From: Herbidospora cretacea
Lineage (GTDB): Bacteria; Actinomycetota; Actinomycetes; Streptosporangiales; Streptosporangiaceae
Assembly: GCF_001570605.1 (NCBI RefSeq)
Contig: NZ_BBXG01000021.1
Span: 89,918-153,917, forward strand
Length of the DNA: 64,000 bases
Reading direction: 5' to 3'
Shown: one piece after another, positions 15,672 through 24,550 of the stretch
Numbering within the stretch: position 1 is the stretch's first letter
Layout of the letters: each line of letters begins with the position of its first letter
Position numbers and translations under genes: made by a program
The notes under the pieces: model-generated
Told to the model about the DNA's origin: nothing
The model's input: only the letters and a program-made list of their open reading frames with translations
Database searches by the model: none

Positions 15672-18600
15672 TTACGGGACCGCTGTCTGGATCGGGGTGG
15701 CGGTGCCGGAGACGATCAGGAGGCCCCGGCCCACCGGGCCGCCGCCCGTCGCGCCCCTCGGCAGGCGGACGTTGAACAGGTCGCCGTCGGCCGGGCTCTG
15801 GACCGACAGGAGCAGGCCCGTCCGTGACTTGCGCGCCTCCGCCACGAACCCCCGGTAGGCCGTGGCCAGATCACCCGTGGTCCCCGCGATCAGCAGCCCG
15901 TGGTCGCCGTCGCGGGCCTTGCGGAGGATCTCGTCGAGGGCCGTGCCCAGGGCCGAGTCGGGGGAGATGAGCTCGGCGTCGTCGACGATCACCACGTAGT
16001 TCTGCTGCCCCTCCAGCAGCCTCATCGGGTCGTGCGCCCCCGGCAGCCCCCCGAAGCCCCCGTCGGCCGCCTGGTCGTCTTCGCGGACGCTGCGGGCGTT
16101 GCCGTCGAGCACCGCCAGCACCCCCCGCAGCTCCCGCAGCGGGCTCCGGCGCGGGGCGATCACCAGGACCGGCACGTCGTGGTCGAGCAGGGACTGTGCC
16201 GCCGTCAGCAGCGTCGACGACCGGCCGGAGCGGGAGGGCCCGGCGACGACCGCCGCGGGACCCTGGCCCAGCAGGTCGACGCCCATGGGGGCCAGCGCGT
16301 CGCCGCCCGCCCCCAGGAGGGCCCACAGGCGGGAGGGCGGTTGGAAGCCGCGGACGAGGTTCATGGCCTGGTCGGCGGTGACCCGGGCGGGCAGGGCGTC
16401 GACGCGCAGCGGGCGGTTGACCGACGCGGGGGCGGCCGACCGGGCCAGCGACTGGAGAGCCGCCACCTGGGCGGGGCCCGAGGGATCTTCGGCCAGCAGG
16501 GCGATCTGGCTCTCCACGATGCCGTGTTCGCTCATCGACAGGGCCCGGCCGTTGGGCATCGAGGCGGGCACGTTCTTGGCGGGCAGGCCGGCCAGGCCGT
16601 AGTCGGCCGGGTCGGACAGGCGCAGGACCAGGCGGTCGTCGAACACCGTCGAGATCTGCCCGATCAGGCCCGACCGGTCGGAGGTCACCACGGCGCGCAG
16701 GCCCACCGCCGGGCCCTCGCGGAGGAGCTGCATCACCCCGTCGACCAGACGGCCGTAGTCGTAGTTCTCGAAGGCGGCGACGAAGCCCTCCCAGCGGTCG
16801 ATCATCAGCACCAGCCACGGTTCGCGCAGCCCGGCGGCCCGCGCCTCGGCCAGGGAAGCGAAGCCCGCCTCGGCGAGAACCTGCTGGCGGCGGGCCAGTT
16901 CCGCGCGGAGCCGGGCCAGCAGGCGTTCGACGCGGTCGAGCTGGTCGCGGGTGACCACCGCGCCGCAGTGGGGGAGCGCGACCAGGGGCAGCAGCGCGCC
17001 CGAGCCGCAGTCGATGGCATGGAGGTGCAGGTCGTCGGCGGTCATGCGGGTGGCCAGCGACCCGGCGATGGTCCGCAGGGCGGTGGATCGGCCGCTCCGG
17101 GCGGTCCCGGCGATCAGCAGGTGGCCGGGGCCCAGCACCAGCGGACGCCGGCGCTGCGCCCACGGCAGGTCGGTGACCCCGAACGGGATCGCCTCGCCGC
17201 CCGCCTCGGGCAGGCTCACGTGGTCGTCGAGCGGAGGCAGCCACGGGCTCGGCTGTTTCGGCACGCCCCGGGACACCTCGATGACCCGGTCGACCAGCCT
17301 GGCCAGGTCGGTCGTGCCGGACAGGTCGGTGACCAGAGTGCTCGCCGGCGGACGCCCGAGGGCCTCCCAGGGCAGGTCGGTGACCCGTACCTGCCCGAGA
17401 GACCCGCCCCCGCCGGGCGCCCGCCCCCCGATGCGAGCGGCCTGGACGGCCACCGCCGGCCCCGAACCCGACCGGACGTAACAGCGCCCGGGGACGGACT
17501 TGGGGATGTGGGCGGCCTCCGGCCCGTCGATGACGTCGGCCGACTCGCGGGCGTCGGTGACGCGGAGCGCGATGCGGAGCGACGTGTTGGCCTGGATGTC
17601 GGCGGTGACCACGCCCGCCGGGCGCTGCGTGGCCAGGATCAGGTGGATGCCCAGCGAGCGGCCCCGGCGGGCGATGTCGACCAGGCCCTCGACGAACTCG
17701 GGCAGCTCGGCCACCAGGGCGGCGAACTCGTCGATGATCAGCACCAGGCGCGGCATCGGCTCGCGCACGCCGGTGGTCCGGACGGCGGCCCGGCCGAAGA
17801 TGCCGGGGGCGGTCGCCTGCTGGACGCCGCTCGCGCCCATGATCCAGGTGGTGCCGCGTTCGTCGAGGTAGTCGTCGATGTCCTTGGCCCCGGCGTCGAG
17901 GAGCAGCCGCTCGCGTCGGCGGATCTCGGCGGCCAGGGACGCCAGGGCGCGCTGGGTCAGGTGGGCGTCGAGGTCACTGACCATGCCGACCGTGTGGGGC
18001 AGCCGGACGCACTCCTTGAACGCCGCGCCGCCCTTGTAGTCGACCAGCACGAACGTCATCTCGTCGGGCCGGTTGACCGCCGCCAGCGAGCTGATGAGCG
18101 TCTGGAGCAGCTCGGACTTGCCCGCGCCGGTGGTGCCCGCGATCAGCGCGTGGGGGCCGTCGCGGCGCAGGTCGATCGTGAACGGCCCGTCGGGGCCCAC
18201 GCCCAGCACCGCCTGGGTCGAGCGGCCCGGATTGGCCGGCACGTCGATCAGGTCGAGCAGCCGCGCCGAGTCGGGCAGCGCCGCCGCCGGGTCGTCGCGG
18301 CTCACGTCGCGGAGCGGGGCCAGCGAGCGGGCCAGCCGGTCGGCCCACGCGGGCGAGACCAGGTCGGGGCGGATCGCGCCGAGGGCGTCGAGGCCGCCGC
18401 CGCGCAGCCGGATCGTGCCGTCGTCCTCGCAGGCCACGACGGTCGCGCACTCCTCGGGCAGGAGCGACTGCACGTCGTCGATCGCGATCGTGTAGACCCC
18501 GGCGGGCGGGCCCTGGCGGAGCACCTGGGGCATCCCGGGCAGCGCCCGCAGCGCCTGCGCGCCGTCGAGCACGACCAGCACGTCGTAGGGCCGCTCGTCG

Positions 18601-20159
18601 TAGGTGCCGAAGGCGGGTTCGGCGGTCTTGGGGGCGCCCCGGCCCAGGTCGTTCCAGCTCGACGGGCCGCCGGTCAACCGGCCGGGCTTGAGCAGGGGGC
18701 CGCCCTCCTCCCCCTGGCGTTCGGTGATCAGGGCGGCCAGTTCGGCGACCCGCCGGGCGGCCGTCTCCAGGTCGCCGCCGACCGAGGCCAGGCTGCCGCT
18801 GGCGTGGGTGACGCAGTGGGGCAGCCAGCGCACCCAGCCCCACTGCGACGCGCCGTCGGGGCTCGCCGACAGCACGACGATCGCCAGGTCACGGGGGCTG
18901 TGGAGCGCGGACGCCTGGGCCACCAGCCAGCGGGCCACCCCGATGGCGCTCGCCCGGGGGCCGGTCACGCCGGCCACGCCCAACCGGCGCATCGCCAGCG
19001 CGACCGGCACGTCACGGGCAGGCGGCACCCGCTCGGGGGAGGGCGGCTCAAAGGTGATCTCGGCGGGCAGGTCGGCGAGGCCCACCCGCAGCCGCAGCGC
19101 GTCGGCGTCGTGGGTGCGGCGCTCCCACAGCCGCCGCCGGGGGCCGGTCGCGGTCAGCAGCACCTCGGCGGGGTCGGGGGCGGCGGCCCGGCGGGCCTTC
19201 TCGTCGGCCGCGCGGGCCTTCTCGACGGCGCGGTCGAAGGCCTCCATGGCCCGTTTGTGGTCCCTGACCGCCTGGCGGTGCTGCTTGCGGCCGTGGCGCC
19301 GGTCGCTCGCCCACTGGCCGATCATGATCATTGGGGTCATGAACGCGATCAGCAGGAAGTACCAGTTCTTGAACGCCCACGCCATGACCAGCCCGAACGC
19401 CGCAGGCAGGAACGCCGCCAGCAGTTGGAGCCGGGCGCCCTCGGCCCGCCGGGGCTCCTGGGGCACCTCGATCCGGGCCGTCCGCTCGGGCGGCACGAGT
19501 CTCGGGGGGCGGTTGTAGGCGAGCCCGCCGTCGGGCAGCGCGTCGAGGTGGGCGTCGGGCTGTTCGATGCGGCCGACCGTGAAGACCGAGTGGCCGATGG
19601 CCAGCACCGCGTCTTCGGGCCAGTCGACCGGGCTGGTCACCTGCTCTCCGGCCAGGCGCAGCGGGACCGTGCCGACCGGTTCGACGGTGATCCCGGCCGG
19701 GCCCAGGCGGACCACGGCCGCCTCGGGCGGCAGGAGAGGGTCGGTCACCGCCACGGCGCACGCCGGATCGCCGCCGATCACGTGGGCGCCGAGCCCCAGG
19801 CGGTGGACCGACCCGGCTCCCGGGCCGCCGGCGACCCGCAGCTCGGCGGTGCCGCCGGGCTCCTCGACCACCGTGGCGGCCGCCCCGCCGGGGTCGAGCG
19901 CCACCCGGTCGCCGTCGCGCAGCAGGCCGAACACGCGCGCGTCGGCGGGCAGCGGACGGCCGTCGAGCCAGAGCACCCCCTCGGAAGCCGCCTCCCGGTC
20001 GATGCCGTAGGGCGCGCGGGCGCGCGGCAGCCTGACGACGTTGCCCAGGTTGCGGGTGTCGAGGGCGGTGGCCAGGCCGGTGGCCGTGGTCGACTCGTCG
20101 CCGTCGACGATCACCTCACGGTGACCGGCGCTGCCGACGACGGTGAGGGTGATCCGCAT
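15672..20159 (-). CDS. EssC-like FtsK/SpoIIIE ATPase of type VII secretion
   Basis: A protein of about 1,495 residues. The N-terminus has FHA-like beta domains (about 1-200), then two membrane helices (LQLLAAFLPAAFGLVMAW, FLLIAFMTPMIMIGQW), then three FtsK/SpoIIIE ATPase domains. ATPase 1 has a complete Walker A (GTTGAGKS, about 675) and Walker B (RLVLIIDEFAAL). In ATPases 2 and 3 the Walker A lysine is replaced by Arg (GTARSGRS about 1013, GPSRSGRS about 1305). The start at 20159 is chosen because GGAG is 8 nt upstream; a GTG at 20195 is longer. FHA-TM-TM-3xATPase is the EssC architecture. It should energise export of WXG100 substrates, such as the convergent neighbour. Confidence 0.9.
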   Translation of the reverse strand: MRITLTVVGSAGHREVIVDGDESTTATGLATALDTRNLGNVVRLPRARAPYGIDREAASEGVLWLDGRPLPADARVFGLLRDGDRVALDPGGAAATVVEEPGGTAELRVAGGPGAGSVHRLGLGAHVIGGDPACAVAVTDPLLPPEAAVVRLGPAGITVEPVGTVPLRLAGEQVTSPVDWPEDAVLAIGHSVFTVGRIEQPDAHLDALPDGGLAYNRPPRLVPPERTARIEVPQEPRRAEGARLQLLAAFLPAAFGLVMAWAFKNWYFLLIAFMTPMIMIGQWASDRRHGRKQHRQAVRDHKRAMEAFDRAVEKARAADEKARRAAAPDPAEVLLTATGPRRRLWERRTHDADALRLRVGLADLPAEITFEPPSPERVPPARDVPVALAMRRLGVAGVTGPRASAIGVARWLVAQASALHSPRDLAIVVLSASPDGASQWGWVRWLPHCVTHASGSLASVGGDLETAARRVAELAALITERQGEEGGPLLKPGRLTGGPSSWNDLGRGAPKTAEPAFGTYDERPYDVLVVLDGAQALRALPGMPQVLRQGPPAGVYTIAIDDVQSLLPEECATVVACEDDGTIRLRGGGLDALGAIRPDLVSPAWADRLARSLAPLRDVSRDDPAAALPDSARLLDLIDVPANPGRSTQAVLGVGPDGPFTIDLRRDGPHALIAGTTGAGKSELLQTLISSLAAVNRPDEMTFVLVDYKGGAAFKECVRLPHTVGMVSDLDAHLTQRALASLAAEIRRRERLLLDAGAKDIDDYLDERGTTWIMGASGVQQATAPGIFGRAAVRTTGVREPMPRLVLIIDEFAALVAELPEFVEGLVDIARRGRSLGIHLILATQRPAGVVTADIQANTSLRIALRVTDARESADVIDGPEAAHIPKSVPGRCYVRSGSGPAVAVQAARIGGRAPGGGGSLGQVRVTDLPWEALGRPPASTLVTDLSGTTDLARLVDRVIEVSRGVPKQPSPWLPPLDDHVSLPEAGGEAIPFGVTDLPWAQRRRPLVLGPGHLLIAGTARSGRSTALRTIAGSLATRMTADDLHLHAIDCGSGALLPLVALPHCGAVVTRDQLDRVERLLARLRAELARRQQVLAEAGFASLAEARAAGLREPWLVLMIDRWEGFVAAFENYDYGRLVDGVMQLLREGPAVGLRAVVTSDRSGLIGQISTVFDDRLVLRLSDPADYGLAGLPAKNVPASMPNGRALSMSEHGIVESQIALLAEDPSGPAQVAALQSLARSAAPASVNRPLRVDALPARVTADQAMNLVRGFQPPSRLWALLGAGGDALAPMGVDLLGQGPAAVVAGPSRSGRSSTLLTAAQSLLDHDVPVLVIAPRRSPLRELRGVLAVLDGNARSVREDDQAADGGFGGLPGAHDPMRLLEGQQNYVVIVDDAELISPDSALGTALDEILRKARDGDHGLLIAGTTGDLATAYRGFVAEARKSRTGLLLSVQSPADGDLFNVRLPRGATGGGPVGRGLLIVSGTATPIQTAVP

Positions 20160-20246
20160 CGGCGGCACTCCAATGGGGGTCGGTGGCGGGGTCACCGTAC
20201 AGAGATGTCAGCTCCGCACGGCTGTGTATGACCGAATCGGTTGGTC

Positions 20247-20414
20247 TGTGGACAACACCCCAGGCCTGTGGGTAACCCTGTGGATAACTCGCGGGCCTTC
20301 ATCAACGGCGTGCGACGGCACGCGGCTGCCAAGTGGGGGCTTTCCCGGCGGATCCCGATTCGGATCCGCCCCGTTCACCTGGCGTTTCTGTGGAAAACCT
20401 GTGGATTGTCCACC
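20247..20414. repeat. Cluster of DnaA-box-like 9-mers
   Basis: TGTGGACAA (20247-20255), TGTGGGTAA (20267-20275), TGTGGATAA (20279-20287), TGTGGAAAA (20389-20397), TGTGGATTG (20400-20408) and, on the other strand, TTGTCCACC (20406-20414). The first is the exact complement of the actinomycete DnaA box TTGTCCACA and the third of TTATCCACA. The first three are 12-20 bp apart in the same orientation. No dnaA or dnaN gene is near. Confidence 0.6.
20347..20370. repeat. 9-bp perfect inverted repeat inside the DnaA-box region
   Basis: GGCGGATCC and GGATCCGCC with a 6-nt loop, placed between the two groups of DnaA-like boxes. No U-run follows on either strand, so it does not look like a terminator. 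Confidence 0.5.
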
Positions 20415-20698
20415 TGTCCTCAGGTACGTCAATGGATATATGCCGAAATGCCATAGCCATTGTGTTCATGCCCCGATCCATGGAGTGTGGGGCAATTGTG
20501 GCCATTGTGAACGGTGGGACGGCTCAACCTCGTCCACCTGGGAAAATGCGGGAAGGTGCCGTTCTCTTTGACGACGTGACCTATAACCGATAAGCATGGC
20601 TCGCGAATTTCCCGAACCGGCGGGTTCGGTGATGTCCATAATGGCGTGATATTTCGTCGCGAATCCTAAATTGCTTTTGATCTGGGAGTCCCCTGCCC

Positions 20699-21400
20699 AT
20701 GAGGATCAGCGAGAAGCCCGTCCGGGACGCGCCCCGCCCCGTCAACGGCTCACCCGTCGATCGGCCCACTCTTTCCGGCCCGGCCTCGCGCAAGCTGCCG
20801 GTGCCACCACGGGAGCGCAAACCCGCGCTCGCGGCCGTCGCCGTGCTCCTGATCATCGGCGGCGCCCTCACCAGCACCCTGCTCGTGATGCGCAGCGGCG
20901 ACCGCGTCTCGGCCGTCGGCGTGGCCGAGCAGATCGGCGCGGGGCAGCAGATCCCGGTCGCCGCGCTGCGCGAGGTGCAGATCGCCGACACCGGGATCTC
21001 CTACGTCCCGTGGAGGTCCCGCGACGAGGTCGCCAAGACCTTCGCCGCGGTGACCCTGCTGCCCGGCACGCTGCTGACCGAGACGATGGTCACCACCGAC
21101 AGCGAGGAAGTGGGGCCCAACCGCGCCCGCGTCGGGCTCTCGCTCAAGGCGGGGCAGTATCCGTCCGGGCTCAAGGCCGGCGACGTCGTGCAGGTCATCT
21201 ACGTCCCGGCCAACGCGCGCGGCGCGGTCGTGCCGCAGAAGGTGCTGGTGCCGTCGGCGCGGGTGCACAGCGCCGGGTCGTCGGAGCGGGGCGCCTCCGG
21301 GCTGGTCACCGTGATCGTCGACGCCTCGCTGTCGCCGCAGGTCGCGGCGTTCGCCTCGACGGGGGAGATCGCCCTGGCGGTGCTCCCGGGGGCCAGGTAG
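20699..21400 (+). CDS. SAF-domain protein, CpaB/RcpC-like Flp pilus assembly protein
   Basis: A 233-residue protein with a basic N-terminal tail, one membrane helix (ALAAVAVLLIIGGALTSTLLV, about 43-63) and an extracytoplasmic SAF domain (VAEQIGAGQQIPVAALREV onward) as in CpaB/RcpC. In Tad systems this protein sits at the outer face of the assembly platform and often binds wall polymers. It is the first gene of a tightly spaced operon that continues with TadZ-, TadA-, TadB- and TadC-like genes, only 3 bp ahead of the next frame. The start ATG has GGGAG 10 nt upstream. Confidence 0.85.
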   Translation: MRISEKPVRDAPRPVNGSPVDRPTLSGPASRKLPVPPRERKPALAAVAVLLIIGGALTSTLLVMRSGDRVSAVGVAEQIGAGQQIPVAALREVQIADTGISYVPWRSRDEVAKTFAAVTLLPGTLLTETMVTTDSEEVGPNRARVGLSLKAGQYPSGLKAGDVVQVIYVPANARGAVVPQKVLVPSARVHSAGSSERGASGLVTVIVDASLSPQVAAFASTGEIALAVLPGAR

Positions 21401-21403
21401 CCG

Positions 21404-22144
21404 ATGGCGCTGATCGTGCTCGCCGCCGACAAGGGCGCGCCCGGGGTGACCACCGCGGCGACCGCGCTCGGGGCCGTGTGGCCCCGCCCGGTGCTGCTGG
21501 CCGAGTGTGACCCGTCCGGCGGCGACCTCGCCTACCGCCTCCCGGCGGCCGACGGCGGGGTGCTGAACCCGGCCCGGGGGCTGCTCAGCCTGGGCGCGGT
21601 GGCCCGGCGCGGGCTCCACCCCGACCAGGTGTACGAACACACCCAGAAACTCGTCGGCGGCCTCGACGTCCTGGCCGGGCTGACCAACGGCGAGCAGGCG
21701 GCCGGGCTGACCTGGCTCTGGGGCCCCCTCGGGCGCTCCTTCGCCTCGCTCGACCACGCCGACGTGCTGGCCGACTGCGGGCGGCTGGGCGTACAGGCCG
21801 CGATGAACGAGCTGGTCGACGAGGCCGACCAGATCCTGCTGTTCACCCGGGCCAGCCTCGACCACGTCGCCCACCTGCGCGAACGGCTGACCCTGCTGAA
21901 GCGCAAAGCAGGCGTGGTCGTGGTCGCCGATCCGCGCAACTACCGGCCCTCGCTCGACGAGGTGCGGCGCATCGTGGCGGGCTACGAGGTGTCGTTCGTC
22001 GGCGGCATCGCCTACGACCCCAAGGGCGCCGAGCTGCTGCGCGGCGAATGGGGCGGCCGGCTGGAGCGCAGCCCGCTCATCCGGACCGCCCGCGAACTGG
22101 CCGGACGCCTGGCCGGCCACCTCCAGAAGAGGGTGGCCCCGTGA
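21404..22144 (+). CDS. TadZ/CpaE-like ParA/MinD-family protein with degenerate P-loop
   Basis: A 246-residue ParA/MinD fold starting MALIVLAADKGAPGVTTA, where a canonical deviant Walker A (KGGxGKT) would be. Here the sequence is KGAPGVTT: the first Lys remains but the P-loop Lys before Thr is missing, so ATP hydrolysis is doubtful. The following LLAECDPSGGDLAYRL matches the Walker A-prime strand. TadZ/CpaE proteins localise the Tad apparatus at cell poles or specific sites, and several lack ATPase activity. The stop overlaps the GTG of the TadA gene (GTGA). Confidence 0.8.
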   Translation: MALIVLAADKGAPGVTTAATALGAVWPRPVLLAECDPSGGDLAYRLPAADGGVLNPARGLLSLGAVARRGLHPDQVYEHTQKLVGGLDVLAGLTNGEQAAGLTWLWGPLGRSFASLDHADVLADCGRLGVQAAMNELVDEADQILLFTRASLDHVAHLRERLTLLKRKAGVVVVADPRNYRPSLDEVRRIVAGYEVSFVGGIAYDPKGAELLRGEWGGRLERSPLIRTARELAGRLAGHLQKRVAP

Positions 22145-23445
22145 TCGACCACGCGCTCGTCAAACGCTTCCGCCAGGAGGTCGGCGACCGGCTCGCCCAC
22201 CAGCGGCGGCTCGACCAGGCCAGCGGCATCCCGCCCATGAGCGGCGAGGACGAACGCCAGTTCGCCCGCGCCCTGATCGCCCAGGTCCTCGAGGAGTTCG
22301 CGCGCGGCGAGATCGGCGTCGGCCGCACCCCGCCGAGCGCCGACGAGGAGGAGGCCCTCGCGGCCGGGATCCACGCCGCTCTGTTCGGCGTCGGCCGGTT
22401 GCAGCCGCTCCTCGACGACGCCGAGGTCGAGAACATCGACATCAACGGCTGCGACCGGGTCTTCGTCAGCTACGCCGACGGTCAGGAGCTCAGCCACGAA
22501 CCGGTCGCCGAGTCCGACGAGGAGCTCATCGAGCTCATCCAGATCCTCGCCGCCTACTCGGGCCTGTCGTCGCGGCCCTTCGACACCGCCAACCCCCAGC
22601 TCGACCTGCGGCTCCCCGACGGGTCGCGGCTGTCGGCGGTCATGGACGTGGCGGTCCGGCCCGCGATCTCCATCCGCCGCGCCCGGCTGGGGAAGGTGTT
22701 CCTGACCGACCTGGTCGGCAACGGCACGCTGACGCCCGATCTGGCCCGGTTCCTGGCGGCGGCGGTGCAGGCGCGCAAGAACATCATGATCGCCGGATCG
22801 ACCAACGCCGGGAAGACGACGCTGCTGCGCGCGATCGCCAACGAGATCCCGGTCCACGAGCGCCTCATCACCGTGGAACGTGCCCTGGAGCTCGGCCTCG
22901 ACCAGTTCCCCGAGCTCCACCCCAACGTGGTGGCGTTCGAGCAGCGGCTGCCCAACTCCGAGGGCCAGGGCGAGATCACCATGGCCGAGCTGGTGCGGCG
23001 CTCGCTGCGCATGAACCCGTCCCGGGTGATCGTCGGCGAGGTGCTGGGCGACGAGATCGTGACCATGCTCAACGCGATGACCCAGGGCAACGACGGGTCG
23101 CTGTCGACGATCCACGCCAACTCGTCGATGGAGGTCTTCAACAGGATCGCGACCTACGCCCTGCAGGCCGAGGAGCGGCTGCCGATCGAGGCGTCCCACA
23201 TGCTCATCGCCGGGGCCATCGACTTCGTGGTGTTCATCGAGAAGCGCAACGACTACCACCGGGGCGGGGCGCTGAAGCGGTTCGTCTCCTCCGTCCGCGA
23301 GGTCGCGGGCTGCGATGGCCGCGTCCTGTCCTCGGAGATCTTCACCGCCTCCGAGGCGGGGGTGGCGGTGGCCCACGCGCCGATCGCGTGCATCGACGAG
23401 CTCGTCCACCACGGCTACGTGCCGTCGGGAGGTGGGTGGTCGTGA
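22141..23445 (+). CDS. tadA: TadA/CpaF-type secretion ATPase
   Basis: Cytoplasmic hexameric ATPase that powers Flp pilus assembly. The 434 residues show the type II/IV secretion ATPase order: an N-terminal helical domain, the IDINGCDRVFVSY box, Walker A (IAGSTNAGKTTLLRAIAN, about 219-236), an Asp box around ERALELGLDQFPEL, Walker B region RMNPSRVIVGEVLGDEI and the His box (GSLSTIHANSS). The start is the GTG overlapping the stop of the preceding gene; a longer frame back to 22048 lies within that gene. Its partners TadB and TadC follow directly. Confidence 0.94.
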   Translation: MIDHALVKRFRQEVGDRLAHQRRLDQASGIPPMSGEDERQFARALIAQVLEEFARGEIGVGRTPPSADEEEALAAGIHAALFGVGRLQPLLDDAEVENIDINGCDRVFVSYADGQELSHEPVAESDEELIELIQILAAYSGLSSRPFDTANPQLDLRLPDGSRLSAVMDVAVRPAISIRRARLGKVFLTDLVGNGTLTPDLARFLAAAVQARKNIMIAGSTNAGKTTLLRAIANEIPVHERLITVERALELGLDQFPELHPNVVAFEQRLPNSEGQGEITMAELVRRSLRMNPSRVIVGEVLGDEIVTMLNAMTQGNDGSLSTIHANSSMEVFNRIATYALQAEERLPIEASHMLIAGAIDFVVFIEKRNDYHRGGALKRFVSSVREVAGCDGRVLSSEIFTASEAGVAVAHAPIACIDELVHHGYVPSGGGWS

Positions 23446-24323
23446 TCCCGTTCGACCCCCTGGTGATCCTGGCCGGCGCCGCCGCCGGTGGCGGCCTCTA
23501 CCTGCTCTTCCTCTCTCTGTACGGCCTGCGCCCCCGTCCGGCCTCACCCGACACCGGCGCCAGTCGTCTCCGTCTCCTCCAGTCGCTGACCACCCGTGGC
23601 GCCGTCGCGGCCATCGCCGGAGGGCTGACCCTGGTGGTGACCGGCTGGCCGGTCGTGGCCGTCGGCGCGGTGGCCCTGGTGATCGCCTGGAAGGGCTTCA
23701 CCGGAGGCGCGGCCGAGGAACGCGCCGCGATGAAGCGCCTGGAGGGCCTGGCCGCCTGGGCCGAGTCGCTGCGCGACACCATCGCCGGCGCGGCCGGTCT
23801 GGAGCAGGCCATCCCCGCCTCGATCCGGGCCGCCGCCCCCATGCTCCAGCCGCATCTGCGCGCCCTCGTCGACCGGCTGCGCGCCCGCATGGCCCTCGGC
23901 GACGCCCTGCGGATGTTCGCCGACGAACTCGACGACCCCTCCGCCGACCTGGTGGTGGCGGCGCTGATCCTCAACTCCCGCCTGCGCGGCCCCGGCCTGC
24001 GTGACGTGCTGTCCGCCTTGGCGGTGTCGGCGCGCGAGGAACTCGACATGCGCCGCCGCGTGGAGGCCGAACGGCGCTCGACGCGGCGCAGCGTGCAGAT
24101 CGTGGTCGGGACGGCGCTGGCCTTCGCCGCCTTCCTGGTCATCGCCAACCGCGACTACGTCGCCGAGTACGACTCCCTGCTGGGCCAGGCGGTGCTCGTC
24201 GTCGTGGCGGGACTGTTTGGCGCGGGGTTCGCCTGGATGCGCAGGCTGGCCCGCTTCGACAAACCGGGCCGCATCCTGGCCCCTTATCGGCGCCCGGAAC
24301 CCGTGGAGGCGGTGAGCTCGTGA
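23442..24323 (+). CDS. tadB: TadB-like inner-membrane platform protein
   Basis: A 293-residue type II secretion F-family protein. It has N-terminal membrane helices (LVILAGAAAGGGLYLLFLSL; GAVAAIAGGLTLVVTGWPVV), a cytoplasmic four-helix region with the LEGLAAWAESLRDTIAGAAG signature, and two C-terminal helices (TALAFAAFLVIANRDYV; LLGQAVLVVVAGLFGAGF). GGGAGG lies 9 nt before the GTG, which overlaps the TadA stop. TadB and TadC form the membrane platform through which pilin subunits are assembled. Confidence 0.9.
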   Translation: MIPFDPLVILAGAAAGGGLYLLFLSLYGLRPRPASPDTGASRLRLLQSLTTRGAVAAIAGGLTLVVTGWPVVAVGAVALVIAWKGFTGGAAEERAAMKRLEGLAAWAESLRDTIAGAAGLEQAIPASIRAAAPMLQPHLRALVDRLRARMALGDALRMFADELDDPSADLVVAALILNSRLRGPGLRDVLSALAVSAREELDMRRRVEAERRSTRRSVQIVVGTALAFAAFLVIANRDYVAEYDSLLGQAVLVVVAGLFGAGFAWMRRLARFDKPGRILAPYRRPEPVEAVSS

Positions 24324-24550
24324 CAAGCCAGGTCGATATGCCGAAATTTCGGGCGCGGCAGCGCCCGGCCCGAGGCGCGCGCGGGGATCTGGAGGCGAGG
24401 CGGTCCGGCGACCTGCCCGGCCGGTTCACCGCCAGACCGACGCGGTATGGCGTGGCCTCTCCCGCAGGGCCGGAGGCGTCCCATGACTGGGGGTCGGGCG
24501 TGGCCTTGCGGCATCAGGGCTGCGCCGCCCCTCGAAAGGGGGGCCTGTGA
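24320..24550 (+). CDS. Possible small Arg-rich protein between tadB and tadC
   Basis: A 76-codon frame whose GTG overlaps the TadB stop (GTGA) and whose stop overlaps the TadC GTG, so it is coupled on both sides. The product is Arg/Pro/Gly-rich with no membrane helix and resembles nothing known to me. It may simply be spacer DNA that chances to be open. The palindrome CCGAAATTTCGG (24341-24352) lies within it. In most tad operons tadB and tadC abut, so a 223-bp insertion here is unusual whichever reading is right. Confidence 0.3.
   Translation: MTSQVDMPKFRARQRPARGARGDLEARRSGDLPGRFTARPTRYGVASPAGPEASHDWGSGVALRHQGCAAPRKGGL

Larger units (their letters stand above)
20160..20698. other. Non-coding gap of 539 bp between the secretion ATPase and tad genes
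   Basis: No credible coding frame. It holds six DnaA-box-like 9-mers (20247-20414), a hairpin (20347-20370) and a run of relatively AT-rich sequence from about 20430 to 20690 that must contain the tad operon promoter. TTGACG (20568-20573) is a possible -35 with no good -10 at standard spacing. GGGAG lies 10 nt before the cpaB ATG. Confidence 0.6.

Noticed and set aside
15900..20231. Plus-strand open frame of about 1,443 codons opposite the secretion ATPase
   Set aside because: Same bias artefact; the minus-strand ATPase has three P-loops and clear domains.
20160..20698. Chromosomal replication origin (oriC)
   Set aside because: DnaA-like boxes are present, but there is no dnaA, dnaN, recF or gyrB nearby and far fewer boxes than the usual actinomycete oriC. 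Reported instead as a box cluster of unknown role.
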